The notes: generated from the sequence alone by a model not told the origin. Counted from the stretch's first letter, positions 8,301 through 18,009 are shown. The stretch is 44,461 nt of DNA from an uncultured Flavobacteriales bacterium (GCA_913046365.1 CAJWRM010000020.1:1-44461); one strand, 5' to 3'. Numbers and translations: made by a program.

Positions 8301-8598
8301 TGGCGAAGGTAATTATTCTGATGCACATGGTTTTCCCTTTGCGTATAGATCCTTGGGTATTGGTAAAACGATAGGTATGCCAGTTCCCGGAACGATGACT
8401 GCAGTATGGTGGGAGACGCAAATTAACAGAAACATCTATTTTGGAATCCCTCAGGTAGGAATTCAGGATCTTGATGGTAAGCTACAAGAAAACTACCAGT
8501 TTGAACCAGACATCAAAGTGAAAAATGATTATCAATCAGTTGCTGAAGGAGAGGACAAGCAACTAGAAGCTGCTGTTAAACATTTATTGGGAGACTAA
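5377..8598 (+). CDS. tricorn-type protease (peptidase family S41)
   Basis: 1073 residues with a signal peptide (cleaved near FGQS). Residues ~25-530 form beta-propeller repeats of the SPDG type (ISPDGAQIAF, WSPDGKTIAF, FSPDGRSILF, FSPDGKEVAF, WSPDGKWFLV). A Lys/Glu/Asp-rich linker covers ~555-590. A second propeller-like stretch is followed by the core: Ser765-His766 (NASHTG), a PDZ-like segment (~795-880), DTRFNGGGW, Ser981-Asp982 (GNYSDAHG) and Glu1043 (FEPDIK). These match the tricorn tetrad Ser/His/Ser/Glu. Known members degrade peptides processively; in Bacteroidota they are exported, here probably periplasmic as no T9SS tail is present. Not obviously linked to the polysaccharide locus next to it. 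Confidence 0.93.
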   Translation: MKLKLFTFILFIAGNTFGQSPLWMRYPAISPDGAQIAFNYKGNIYLVSSKGGKANAITTHAAHDFMPTWSPDGKTIAFASNRYGNYDIFTMPSIGGNASRLTHHSSDDYPSSIDGSGHVYFSSSRLDSYLNSQFPSGVLSELYSIHKDGELHQVLTTPAESALWNKDKTKLIYHDRVGYENAWRKHHTSAVTRDIWVYDVATKAHTQLTDFEGEDRNPIWSKDEQFFYYLSEESGSFNIWKKNIAAGTKTQITNYQDHPVRFLTMSADGTLSFGFDGALYTLIDSQEPVRLDIQINSDDDFNTTELIDVKGDVSEIVLSPNGKELAFVARGEIFVTALDYAKTKRITNTTEQERSISFSPDGRSILFASERNESWNIYQISLEREEEKLFYASTVLKEEVLVETAQETFQPQFSPDGKEVAFLEERVVLRVMNLESKKVRTVLEKKYNYSYSDGDQAYQWSPDGKWFLVQYLPFERWNGDVGLVSADGKELINLTESGYECSSPKWVMGGEAIIWFSGRNGMKSHGSWGSQGDAYAMFLTQGAYDQFNLSAAELKQMKADSKTEDKKKADKTKKEKSKKKNSDEDDEEALIEPLEFDMAQAKDRTKRLTIHSSRLSDAILTKDGSKLFYLSSFEKGFDLWVQDFKKNETKLLAKLGTSYGYLKFDEEEANVVVITNRSIKKISVKGGAPKPVSYSAKVELNQQEEFEYIFNHAWRQTLKKFYVEDMHGVDWEFYKNEYAKFLPHINNGPDFAEMLSELLGELNASHTGSGYRFSMKGGDRTASLGIYPDYAYDGTGVKVAEIIDKSPLLIRESNAKSGMVITKINGQMIKNMPHYYSLLKNQTGENILLTYTVKGEEYSQVFKPISKGAMNNLAYERYVKNRNKQVETLSEGRIGYVHVRGMNDASFRQVYSDALGKHADKEALIVDTRFNGGGWLHDDLATFLGGKMYATFLPRGQKIGNEPLSKWYRPSAVLIGEGNYSDAHGFPFAYRSLGIGKTIGMPVPGTMTAVWWETQINRNIYFGIPQVGIQDLDGKLQENYQFEPDIKVKNDYQSVAEGEDKQLEAAVKHLLGD

Positions 8599-8792
8599 AC
8601 GCTTGATGATTTAAGTCTTATTTGTTACTTCATTTTCGTATTGAAACTTATTTCGTTACGATGACACCATCGCCTTTACCTTTATTGAGCTTCGTTTGAA
8701 AATAATATCAGTTTAGTAAATACATAATACAAAGGTCAAAGATTTTTACTTAAACCTTCAGTAATAAAATTTCAATTAACACAATCTATGTG

Positions 8793-8800
8793 TATATTTG
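8793..8800 (+). promoter_or_regulatory. Bacteroidota -7 box TATATTTG
   Basis: An exact TAnnTTTG match lies 28 bases before the ATG of the first gene of the GH/GH3 operon. Transcription would begin near 8806. I see no clear TTTG at the expected -33 distance, so confidence is moderate. Confidence 0.5.
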
Positions 8801-8827
8801 ACACTACTAACGTGTATTAACTAAATT

Positions 8828-10648
8828 ATGAATACATCACCAAAATATTCTTGTTTCTGTTTTTCAATTTTTTTAGTCCTGTTTTTTTCCGGTAGAGCTC
8901 AACTTACTACTTTTTTTGATGCTTGGGAGCCTAGAACCTTTACAATCCCTGGTCTAACCACTTTATCTCCTCAGGTAAATGTCAATCCTACTGTGGGTAT
9001 AAATGTAAATACTTCCAATGAAATCGCAGATGTTTTACCCACACATTTTGGAACCAATTTGACTCATTTTCTAGGAGAGTCCTCTCTTGCCGAACAAGAC
9101 TTTATGGACAATCTAGACAACCTTGGCGATGTGTTTTTTCGCTACCCAGGCGGGAATGGATCCAATCAATTTTTTTGGGATGGAAATATCCCATCCTCAA
9201 TTTTAAATGATGCAGCGATTACCGTGAATGACTTAATCGATGGTTCGGGATGGAGAATCAGTCCAGATGACTTTACGAATGTTTTAGCGCAGACCAATAG
9301 CAACGGGATCATTGCTGTTAATGCCTCCTATGCTAGGTATGGGACTGATCCAAATGCGCTTGAGATCGCCGCCGGCTATGCCGCTGATTTTGTGCGTCAC
9401 ATGAACAATGATTTGAATGCCAATATTAAATATTGGGAGGTTGGTAATGAAAATTATGGCCAGTGGCAAGCAGGATATGAGGTCAATGGAAATCAAATTG
9501 ACGGAACTGATTATGGAAATATTTTTAATGTATTTGTAGATTCAATGAAGGCTGCGGATCCTACAATTAAAATAGGAGCGGTTATTTTTCCTCAGGACAA
9601 TAATTACAACAACTGGACCAGAAAGGTGCTTCAAGAGGTAGAAAACTCAGCTGATTTTTTAATTATTCACGACTATTTCAAGCGCAAAAACAACCCTAAT
9701 AACGTAACCTATCCTGAAATGATGATCGCTGTTTCGGAGGTAGAAGAGGATGTTGACAACGTGAATAATATGGTTGTTTCGTACACTTCCAAACCTTCTG
9801 GATATTTTCCGATTGCCATGACAGAATTCAATTCCAAAACGGGTGAAAGAGAGATTGCAATGGCAAATGGGATCTTTGTCGCTAGAGTATTAGCGGAACA
9901 AATCAAACATCAAATGGGTATGTCGCTTATATGGAGTTTTCAAAATGGACTAGACAGTCATGGAGGCGATCATGGAATTACCGCACGCAATAGTGATGTC
10001 GTACCCAAAGATACGCCACGGCCCGTTTACCATATTTATCGCTACATGAATCAATTCTTTGGTGATAAAATGACATGGTCTTACTCGAATGACACCTCTA
10101 TTAATTCATATGTCACCAAGTTTTCTAATGGAGATCTTGGTATGCTGCTCATTAATCATACATCAAATGCAGAAGTCGTTGAGTACGATTTTGGGTCTAC
10201 ATCACTCAAAGAAAATTTTTATTGGTATGAAGTAAATGCCTTAAATGAAACAGACAAGAAAGTTTTCATAAATGGTCAAACATCTTCATTGGATGAAGGT
10301 GGCCCTGAAAGCTATACTCAAGTTCCGGCATATACAAGAGAAGTTGCGGGCAATACTAAATTCGAAATAAAGCCCTACTCAGTAACTTTCATTGCCAACA
10401 CTGACAATACCGCAGGTCAAATGATAGTGCCTAAGAAAAAAGTTCATTTCAATAATCCATTTCAAAACCAGCTTGCTTTTGTAGGTGATATCACTCCTGA
10501 CAAAGTCACAATACTTGACGTGAATGGCATTCCTGTTCTCACTTCAACTTCAAAAAATATTGAGACCTCGCAGCTATCTCCAGGCGTTTATTTTCTTATC
10601 CTTGACATTAACGGAACTCAGGTTGTACACAAATCCATTAAACTATAA
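8828..10648 (+). CDS. T9SS-exported glycoside hydrolase, clan A-like
   Basis: 606 residues: signal peptide (1-24), catalytic (beta/alpha)8-type region and T9SS type A sorting domain (about 535-606). Motifs: FRYPGGNGSNQFFW, YWEVGNENYGQWQAGY with Glu208 as likely acid/base, and AMTEFNSK with Glu333 as likely nucleophile. The NE motif and later TEFN are typical of clan GH-A retaining enzymes such as arabinofuranosidases (GH51) and agarase/porphyranase-like groups; the exact family is not certain. It has a paralogue at 25699-27450. It is the first gene of an operon with GH3, separated by only 2 bases. Probably surface-exposed and polysaccharide-degrading. Confidence 0.85.
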   Translation: MNTSPKYSCFCFSIFLVLFFSGRAQLTTFFDAWEPRTFTIPGLTTLSPQVNVNPTVGINVNTSNEIADVLPTHFGTNLTHFLGESSLAEQDFMDNLDNLGDVFFRYPGGNGSNQFFWDGNIPSSILNDAAITVNDLIDGSGWRISPDDFTNVLAQTNSNGIIAVNASYARYGTDPNALEIAAGYAADFVRHMNNDLNANIKYWEVGNENYGQWQAGYEVNGNQIDGTDYGNIFNVFVDSMKAADPTIKIGAVIFPQDNNYNNWTRKVLQEVENSADFLIIHDYFKRKNNPNNVTYPEMMIAVSEVEEDVDNVNNMVVSYTSKPSGYFPIAMTEFNSKTGEREIAMANGIFVARVLAEQIKHQMGMSLIWSFQNGLDSHGGDHGITARNSDVVPKDTPRPVYHIYRYMNQFFGDKMTWSYSNDTSINSYVTKFSNGDLGMLLINHTSNAEVVEYDFGSTSLKENFYWYEVNALNETDKKVFINGQTSSLDEGGPESYTQVPAYTREVAGNTKFEIKPYSVTFIANTDNTAGQMIVPKKKVHFNNPFQNQLAFVGDITPDKVTILDVNGIPVLTSTSKNIETSQLSPGVYFLILDINGTQVVHKSIKL

Positions 10649-10650
10649 TT

Positions 10651-12906
10651 ATGATAAAGCATTCAGCAAAATATTTTTTAACATTTCTTTTTTTGTGTAA
10701 TCTCATTTGCCTTTTTGGTCAAGATCAAATTGACTTGTTAATTGAAAAGATGACTGTGGAGCAGAAAGTAGGGCAAATGACTCAAATCAATTTGGGTTTT
10801 CTATCCTCTAGTGTAGATCAGCATGACGGTAAAGTCAAAAAAATTGACAAAGAAAAGCTTAAAAATGCAATTGAAAATCATCACGTAGGTTCAATTCTAA
10901 ATACTGCTGGGACCGCATATACGATTGAAAAGTGGCACAGAATTTTAACGGACATCCAAGATATTGCTTTGGCAACCCCTCTTGAAATTCCTGTTTTATA
11001 TGGAATAGATGCCATTCATGGTGTCACATACACCAAAGGGTCAACCTTGTTCCCTCATAACATTGGGTTGGCGGCAACAAGAAATCCCGCCATTGCTAAT
11101 CAGATAGCCGTTGCAACAGCAAAGGAGTCTCGAGCTTCTGGTCTTCGATGGAATTTTGATCCTGTTTTAGATGTTGGCAGAAACCCATTGTGGCCAAGGT
11201 TCTGTGAAACTTTTGGCGAGGATCCTTTTCTGGTATCAACGCTTGGGACCGAACTTATAAAGGGATACGAGCAAGATGGTTTGTCCGAAAATACTGCTGT
11301 AGCCTCTTGTATGAAGCATTTTATTGGTTATTCCGATCCTAAATCTGGTAAAGACCGAACCGAAGCTTATATTTCAGACATCACATTGTGGCAAAAGCAT
11401 ATTCCTTCCTTCAAAGCCGCTATAGATGCAGGAGCCTCAACCATTATGATAAATTCCTCAATGATTAATGATGTCCCTGTGCACGCCAGCTATCGACTAC
11501 TGACCGAATTACTTAGAAATAAGCTAGGTTTTAAGGGCATGATTGTTACTGATTGGGAAGATATTATAAGACTCCATGAAAGACATAAAATTGCGAAAAC
11601 ACCAAGAGAAGCTGTGCGAATTGCCATTGAAGCTGGAATTGATATGAGCATGGTTCCCAACAGCTTTTCATTTTGCGAGCACCTTATTGACCTCGTTAAA
11701 AGTGGAGACTTATCGGAAGATCGAATTGACGCCTCTGTGAGGAGGATATTGGTTTTAAAACGTGACCTTGGGCTCTTCGAAAATGCCTATCCTGAAAAAG
11801 ATGCAGTACAGAATTTCGGATTACAAGAATATCAATCGCTGGCATTAAATTCAGCCAGAGAATCGATGGTTTTATTGAAAAACAGTGGTCAAGTTCTTCC
11901 GTTACCTAAAAATAAAAAGTATTTACTCTTGGGTCCAGGCGCCAATTGCTTAAGTGCATTAAATGGCTGCTGGTCATATTCTTGGCAGGGAGATAAAGAG
12001 GACGTATACCCAAAAACTAGCAGAACGATTTTAGATGTTTTTCAAGAAAGATTTAGTGAGAACCAGGTACTATGCGATGTGAAAAGCGATTATTCGAATG
12101 CGGACAATTTTAACATCAACTTTTCTGATGAAGAAATCAGTAATGTTGACTACGTGATCCTCTTTCTTGGTGAAAATGCCTACGCTGAATCTCCGGGTAA
12201 TATAGATGACCTTACGCTCGATCATAATCAAATCGAACTTGCAAAAAAGGCAATAGCTTTAGACAAAAAAATAGTCCTTGTACTTATTCAAGGAAGGCCA
12301 AGAATAATTAGTGATTTCTCAGCAAAAATGGATGGAATAGTCAACGCATTTTTGCCAGGAAGTATGGGTGCTCAAGCAATTGTAGATGTTCTTTTTGGAG
12401 ATTTCAATCCGTCGGGAACTTTACCATTTACTTATCCGGCTAATTCAGGAGACTTACTGACCTACGACCATAAAAATCTTTCTGCTATGGTAAGAACTGC
12501 TCCCAATAAAAAGACATACGGAGGTTATCATCCAGCCTTTAAATTTGGTGATGGTTTGAGCTATTCTGACTTCTCGATAAGCGATTTTAAATTAAATTCC
12601 GATACTATTTCTGGTGATGAAAAGCTTCAGATTTCTTTTCAGTTAAAAAACAATAGTAATGTGGATGGCACAAAAAATATTGATGTATTTATAAAAGATC
12701 ATTTTGCGACACTTGCACCCGATGTAATGAACCTAAAAGCGATTACCAAAGTCTTTCTGAAGGGTGGTGCTCAAAAGGAGGTTTTCATCACCCTAGATAA
12801 GAATGATTTGTTCTTCTTCAACGCCAAAGGAGAGAAACTTTTAGAGGATGGTTTTTTCTCTGTGTTGATTGAAGATCAAAACCAAAGTTTCTATTTCAAA
12901 AATTAA
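10651..12906 (+). CDS. GH3 family beta-glucosidase-type enzyme
   Basis: 751 residues, normal length for a bacterial GH3. Signal peptide (~1-23), (beta/alpha)8 domain with GIDAIHG, NFDPVLDVGRNPLWPR, ETFGEDP, CMKHFIGYSDPKSGKDR and the nucleophile motif VTDWED (Asp301). An alpha/beta sandwich domain begins after DLGLFENAYP, and a C-terminal fibronectin III-like domain covers about 640-751. GH3 enzymes release terminal beta-linked glucose, xylose or related sugars from oligosaccharides. There is no T9SS tail, so it probably acts in the periplasm, on products of the surface hydrolase upstream, with which it shares an operon. Confidence 0.93.
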   Translation: MIKHSAKYFLTFLFLCNLICLFGQDQIDLLIEKMTVEQKVGQMTQINLGFLSSSVDQHDGKVKKIDKEKLKNAIENHHVGSILNTAGTAYTIEKWHRILTDIQDIALATPLEIPVLYGIDAIHGVTYTKGSTLFPHNIGLAATRNPAIANQIAVATAKESRASGLRWNFDPVLDVGRNPLWPRFCETFGEDPFLVSTLGTELIKGYEQDGLSENTAVASCMKHFIGYSDPKSGKDRTEAYISDITLWQKHIPSFKAAIDAGASTIMINSSMINDVPVHASYRLLTELLRNKLGFKGMIVTDWEDIIRLHERHKIAKTPREAVRIAIEAGIDMSMVPNSFSFCEHLIDLVKSGDLSEDRIDASVRRILVLKRDLGLFENAYPEKDAVQNFGLQEYQSLALNSARESMVLLKNSGQVLPLPKNKKYLLLGPGANCLSALNGCWSYSWQGDKEDVYPKTSRTILDVFQERFSENQVLCDVKSDYSNADNFNINFSDEEISNVDYVILFLGENAYAESPGNIDDLTLDHNQIELAKKAIALDKKIVLVLIQGRPRIISDFSAKMDGIVNAFLPGSMGAQAIVDVLFGDFNPSGTLPFTYPANSGDLLTYDHKNLSAMVRTAPNKKTYGGYHPAFKFGDGLSYSDFSISDFKLNSDTISGDEKLQISFQLKNNSNVDGTKNIDVFIKDHFATLAPDVMNLKAITKVFLKGGAQKEVFITLDKNDLFFFNAKGEKLLEDGFFSVLIEDQNQSFYFKN

Positions 12907-13230
12907 TTTAAGCACACCACACGCATAGGTTTAAAAAAAACCATTTAAGTGAAAAGGGTTTTCCAAGGACTTATATTTTGCTTGTTTTTTTGACCAATTG
13001 TTATAAATGCACTATCTTACTAATCTGAGTTATAGTAGCATTTTCTAATTTTTCGATATACTTCAAATGGCTTGTTTTTTTTAAATTTTAGCTTAAGCCA
13101 TTTATTCGTGCACAATCAGTAATTGGCTATTAGAAAGTTACATGATGCAACTATCAGGCTTTTAATACGTTTATGTATAGGAGTTTATACCAAAAGGGAT
13201 AAAAATTTTAAGTTGATCAAAATCTAGGTT
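12907..13230. other. 324-bp intergenic region with an inverted repeat
   Basis: No convincing ORF, RNA gene or strong terminator was found. The region is very AT-rich. Its one clear structure is a perfect 9-base inverted repeat, AAATGGCTT (13065-13073) and AAGCCATTT (13095-13103), with a 21-base T-rich spacer. It could be an operator or a leader hairpin for the large surface protein gene that starts at 13231. A TTATATTTTGC sequence near 12971 is a weak promoter candidate. Confidence 0.4.
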
Positions 13231-16200
13231 GTGCGCGAAAGTTTCACTTTTAATCTAAAATTAATTTTTTTAGTTACACTAATGCTAACGTTTTCGTTAG
13301 GCTATTTTGTCGCACAAAGCACATACACAATAAACAGCGGATTCAGTGGAGATGATGATTTATTGAAAGAGACGAACCATAGTGGCAGTGGGAGATTTGC
13401 TAAAAGAGATATTTATTATAACAATTTTGAATTTTATTGCTCACAATGGAAAGGTTCAACAACTACAGGAACAGTTGGTTGTATTCTATTTAGATGGACG
13501 CCCGGTGGGGGTGGATATTATTGCTTGACGCAGGAAAGGGATACGGGCAGATTTCGACTTAAGAAAAACAACCACAATAGTTCAAATAGCACGAATCAAT
13601 TAGCCTATTATGATGGTCCCAACAACCAAAACCCTTCCGTTAAAATAATCTGTGTTGGAACGAGTATCATCGTCGAAATTGCCGGGGTACAAAGGATGAA
13701 TGTGACTGATGCCTCAAATCCTTCTGGAATTTTTTCTTTCTGGAAATCTAATCGATATAACGATGGAAATAAATGGTATGACATTACCTTAGTTGAGGTT
13801 CCATTGGGAATGTGGACAGGGGCGGTGAGCACAGATTTTCATGATGCCGCTAATTGGAGTGGTAATATTTTGCCTACCCTTGCTGATGATATCATTATCC
13901 CCGATGTAACCAATCAGCCAATCGTTACCACTAATGCTTCAGTTAATGCCATAGATGTTTATTCGGGCGCTGAAATTACCATTAGCTCAGGAACGTTAAG
14001 TATTACAGGTTCCACCGATATGGATGGTACGCTAAATATAGAGTCGGGTGCTATTTATGACGCTAATGGTGATTTTGATGCAACAGGAGGTAATGTAACC
14101 TTCTCCGGTAATGGCACGCTGCAAGTGGCCCACACTACAATCACTAGCTTTGGAACGCTAAGCACATCAGCAGGAACTGTAGAATTTGATGGCGCCATGC
14201 AAGAGATCCCATCAGACACCTACTATAACATTGAAATTGATGGTTCGGAAACGAAATCACTTGCAGGAAATATAACCGTTAATGGCGATATTACCCTCAC
14301 CGGTGGTGAATTGAATTTTAACGGCAACAAAAACTTAAACCTGATTGGCGACATCACGAAAACACTTGGCGCTTTAGTCAACAACAGTTCAAGCAATGGT
14401 TATTTGATTCTTAAAGCCACATCTTCGCAGAATGCGAGCCATTCTGTCTGCGGATTTACAGCTGATGCCATTAGCATTAAAAAGATGAACTCCTCGAGTG
14501 CTGTAATTATGGGGGACATAACCGCCAACTACTTATGGTTACAAGCTTCCAATTCCGGAACATTTACCATAGACAATGAATACACTTTGGAGGTTGACGG
14601 ATATATTAAAGTGGCAGGTGGAACGTTAAATATAGTTTCAGGCTCGTTGACTACGACGCAAAACTCAAGTGTCAGTCATGAGTTATCCGGTGGGATTTTA
14701 GATATTGATGGAGGTACTGTGTCTTTTGGTACACCTTCGAATAGTACCTCGGATTTAAATATCGATGGTGGAACACTAGATATTTCTGATGGTATACTGA
14801 GCGTATCGGATTGCATTGATATTGAAACAGGGACTTTTACACAGTCTGGTGGAGTAGTCAATGTTAAAACCAATACTTCAGCTAGTGGAGACAGCGATCA
14901 TAAATTTGCGATGGATGCAGGAATCCTCAATTTAACAGGAGGAACAATGAACCTTCTTGGCGAGGTCAATAATTCAGGTTATTACTCTATGTCTGTTGCT
15001 TCTGGAGTTACGACAACTTCAACTTCAGGACATACCATTTCTATCTCTACAAATGATGCATCCGATGACGAGGACAGGTACATTGACTTGGGAGATGCCT
15101 CCAATGACATTGGTAATTTGATCTTCGATTTATCGGGTCACGAGCTATATTTCAAGTCCAATACAGATATTCTTGGAAATTTAACCGCTACCAATGGAGA
15201 TATAGATATCTCATCATATACGGTCAATGTTGTGGGTAACGCTTCATTTCCGTCGGACGAATTGTTGATTTCTACTGGAACATTGGATGTAGACGGTTCT
15301 TTTGCTGCTTCTGAGAGTATTACTTTTTCTGGTGCGGGTAGATTACAGCTTTCTGGGACTGTCAGCGACCTTGGAACGATGAATCATACAATGGGAACGG
15401 TTGAGTACGATGCCAGTGGGCCGCAGAATATACTTGCTGATACCTATTTCAACCTAGAAATAGATGGTTCAGGAGTAAAATCCTTACCAACAAGCAATGT
15501 CACAGTAAACGGAGATTTGACTTTGTCTGCAGGTTCTTTGGCATACAATAGTGGTTCGAGTAGTAAGTTCATCACCCTTAAAGGCAGTGTGTTTGGAACG
15601 GGAACAATAACGGCCAGTACAACGAGTATATTTTTGATCAGTGGAAATGGTACAAATCAAGACATTAGAGGAATATCTTCGGACAATATTGGTATACGTC
15701 TTTCGGGATCAGCGAATGCGACTACTTCGGGAGATATAACTGCAAAGTACCTGGACTTATTATCTGGTTCGACGGGCACGTTTACAATTGATGGTGAAAT
15801 CGTTACTATCAATCCTACAGGAGGTTATTTAGAAATGGATGGGGGTGATCTAACGGTGTCTGGGGGTAGTTTAATAATCAATTCTACGAGTGAAACGAAG
15901 AACGAAATAGACGCTGGAACATTGACCGTTAGCGGTGGATTGGTTCAATTCACAGGAAATAATTCTTCTACCAGCACAGGAGGGGATCTAAATATTGATG
16001 GAGGAACTTTGGCGGTGAGTTCAGGTAGTATCAGTATTAATGATGAACTAGATATAGGAACAGGAACGATAAATCAGTCGGGTGGAGCTATCTATGTTGA
16101 TGCAGGTTCAAACAGCAATAACGGCACAGGGGCGAATAAGTTCGACATGGATGCCGGTTCTTTAAATCTTTCCGGCGGCATGTTTTATCTTCAATCTCAG

Positions 16201-17934
16201 TCCAACAGTTCCTATAATTGTATAGATATTGCGTCGGAAGTAAATACTGCAATTACCTCAGGACATACTTTTCATATAGGTACGAATTCAACACCTAAAA
16301 ATATGTATATGTCTTTTAATGGACATTCTATTGGTAATTTAATTGTGGACCTAACAGACAAGAATAGCTATTTAAGGGAAGATTTAAATGTATTGGGCGC
16401 TTTAACTATTGTGAGTGGAACCCTCGTGGTTGATTCTTATACGGCAACTGTTGCAGGAGCTACTAGTGTTTCTGGAACCTTAAAGGTTGGTGCTGGTCAA
16501 TACGATGCAAATGGAACCTTTGATGCAACAAATGGAACGATAGATTTTAACAATGGAAACGCTCAGCTTTTGGTTTCCACCCCTACGGTGACAAGTTTTG
16601 GAGCATTAGACGATGCGACCGGTACGGTGGTGTTGGATGGGTCAAGTGTACAAACGATAAATGATGCCGAGACATTTTATAGCCTTAAAATTGCCAATCC
16701 TTCTGGTGTCATACTTAACGCAGCCGTTGACGTTATCGACATATTTAATATGGATGGCGGTAACATTGTAAATTCAAATGATATTTTAACTATCGGTTCT
16801 TCAGCAGGTGCAGGATTTATTAACTACAACTCAGGTATTGTAACAGGTCAATTAAGACAGTATTTCCCCAACACGGTAGGGTCTAAGTTTTTCCCAGTAG
16901 GCAATTCAAGTATTATGAGAGATGTTACCATTGATTTTACGAGTGCTCCAGGAGCAAATCAATATCTTAGCGCTGCCTATAAACCGGGAAACCCTCAAGG
17001 GAGTAATGGAGGAGACTTATATGAAGGGCTTCCACTTATGACGGGGGATGGACAGATTATAGAAAATTATGACGATGAAGGATATTGGGAAATTATTCCA
17101 GGTTCGGCTTCTTTGGGTGATAGTTATGCAGCAGATATCAATGGGAAAGCCTATAGCGTAAGTATTCATTGCAATAATTTGACAGGAGATGATGGTGTAT
17201 CACAAATTGACAGAACCACTGTTAGAGTGATTAAAAGTTCCGGCCCTAGTCATGCCTCATGGGAGGCACTTACTCATGGTTCTGTCAGCGGAACAGATGC
17301 AGACTTTATTATAACAGCTTCAGGAATCGGATTTAGCTTTTTCGGTGCAGGTAAAGGCGATGAATTCATACCACTTCCAGTAGAACTCGTTTCTTTTAGC
17401 GGTGAATGTACTGATGGTGTTGTTTATCTAGAATGGCAAACAGCGTCAGAAAACAATAGTGAGGATTTTGAATTAGAATATTCCCGCGATGGTATCGATT
17501 GGAGCTTAATCCAAACGCAAACAGCTGCAGGATTCAGTAATGAGCTTATCACCTACACTTCTGCGCATGAGCAAGCAGTTTTTGGAGATAATTATTATCG
17601 CTTGACCCAAAACGATATTGATGGTGCTTCAATGGTTTATGACAATCTGATTGTAAACGCTTCTTGTAGCTCTGAAGCTAAAGAATACTTTTCTGTGTTC
17701 CCTAACCCCGGTGACGGACAGTTTAATGTCGTGATCAATAACCCAGAAATAGAAGGTTTGGCTAGTTTAAGTATTTTTGATTCTAAGGGAGGGCTTGTGT
17801 TTAGGAAGCCTATAGAAGTGAATTCAGGGATCAATATGTTTGTTGTGAATCAAAATATGTCTGCTGGTTTATATTTTATCAGTATAGAAAACGAATCAAG
17901 GACAACAAATGTTGTAAAGTATTGCGTTAAGTAG
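13231..17934 (+). CDS. very large T9SS repetitive surface protein, 1567 aa
   Basis: Starts at GTG (13231), chosen because it gives a full signal peptide; the next in-frame ATG (13282) leaves too short a hydrophobic stretch. An N-terminal domain (~30-190) recalls lectin-like beta-sandwich folds. A W-rich motif (GMWTGAVSTDFHDAANWSG) is followed by Gly/Thr/Ser-rich strands suggesting a beta-helix. Modules repeat about every 407 residues: matching segments start at residues ~295, ~703 and ~1109. The T9SS type A domain occupies the last ~80 residues (VFPNPGDGQFNV ... GLYFISIENES). Likely an adhesin or structural surface protein. It sits between the hydrolase operon and the barrel operon. Confidence 0.85.
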   Translation: MRESFTFNLKLIFLVTLMLTFSLGYFVAQSTYTINSGFSGDDDLLKETNHSGSGRFAKRDIYYNNFEFYCSQWKGSTTTGTVGCILFRWTPGGGGYYCLTQERDTGRFRLKKNNHNSSNSTNQLAYYDGPNNQNPSVKIICVGTSIIVEIAGVQRMNVTDASNPSGIFSFWKSNRYNDGNKWYDITLVEVPLGMWTGAVSTDFHDAANWSGNILPTLADDIIIPDVTNQPIVTTNASVNAIDVYSGAEITISSGTLSITGSTDMDGTLNIESGAIYDANGDFDATGGNVTFSGNGTLQVAHTTITSFGTLSTSAGTVEFDGAMQEIPSDTYYNIEIDGSETKSLAGNITVNGDITLTGGELNFNGNKNLNLIGDITKTLGALVNNSSSNGYLILKATSSQNASHSVCGFTADAISIKKMNSSSAVIMGDITANYLWLQASNSGTFTIDNEYTLEVDGYIKVAGGTLNIVSGSLTTTQNSSVSHELSGGILDIDGGTVSFGTPSNSTSDLNIDGGTLDISDGILSVSDCIDIETGTFTQSGGVVNVKTNTSASGDSDHKFAMDAGILNLTGGTMNLLGEVNNSGYYSMSVASGVTTTSTSGHTISISTNDASDDEDRYIDLGDASNDIGNLIFDLSGHELYFKSNTDILGNLTATNGDIDISSYTVNVVGNASFPSDELLISTGTLDVDGSFAASESITFSGAGRLQLSGTVSDLGTMNHTMGTVEYDASGPQNILADTYFNLEIDGSGVKSLPTSNVTVNGDLTLSAGSLAYNSGSSSKFITLKGSVFGTGTITASTTSIFLISGNGTNQDIRGISSDNIGIRLSGSANATTSGDITAKYLDLLSGSTGTFTIDGEIVTINPTGGYLEMDGGDLTVSGGSLIINSTSETKNEIDAGTLTVSGGLVQFTGNNSSTSTGGDLNIDGGTLAVSSGSISINDELDIGTGTINQSGGAIYVDAGSNSNNGTGANKFDMDAGSLNLSGGMFYLQSQSNSSYNCIDIASEVNTAITSGHTFHIGTNSTPKNMYMSFNGHSIGNLIVDLTDKNSYLREDLNVLGALTIVSGTLVVDSYTATVAGATSVSGTLKVGAGQYDANGTFDATNGTIDFNNGNAQLLVSTPTVTSFGALDDATGTVVLDGSSVQTINDAETFYSLKIANPSGVILNAAVDVIDIFNMDGGNIVNSNDILTIGSSAGAGFINYNSGIVTGQLRQYFPNTVGSKFFPVGNSSIMRDVTIDFTSAPGANQYLSAAYKPGNPQGSNGGDLYEGLPLMTGDGQIIENYDDEGYWEIIPGSASLGDSYAADINGKAYSVSIHCNNLTGDDGVSQIDRTTVRVIKSSGPSHASWEALTHGSVSGTDADFIITASGIGFSFFGAGKGDEFIPLPVELVSFSGECTDGVVYLEWQTASENNSEDFELEYSRDGIDWSLIQTQTAAGFSNELITYTSAHEQAVFGDNYYRLTQNDIDGASMVYDNLIVNASCSSEAKEYFSVFPNPGDGQFNVVINNPEIEGLASLSIFDSKGGLVFRKPIEVNSGINMFVVNQNMSAGLYFISIENESRTTNVVKYCVK

Positions 17935-17979
17935 TTCCGAATTCTAAATCTAAAAGAGTGCACGATTTGTAAATTCGCT

Positions 17980-18009
17980 ATTCAGCGCAACGGAATTTCT
18001 GAATTTTTT
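17980..18009 (+). terminator. possible intrinsic terminator after the repetitive protein gene
   Basis: Stem ATTCAG (17980-17985) / CTGAAT (17999-18004) with a 13-base loop, followed by six T. It lies 45 bases after the stop and before the next gene's start at 18053, separating the two transcription units. The stem is short and AT-rich. Confidence 0.45.
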
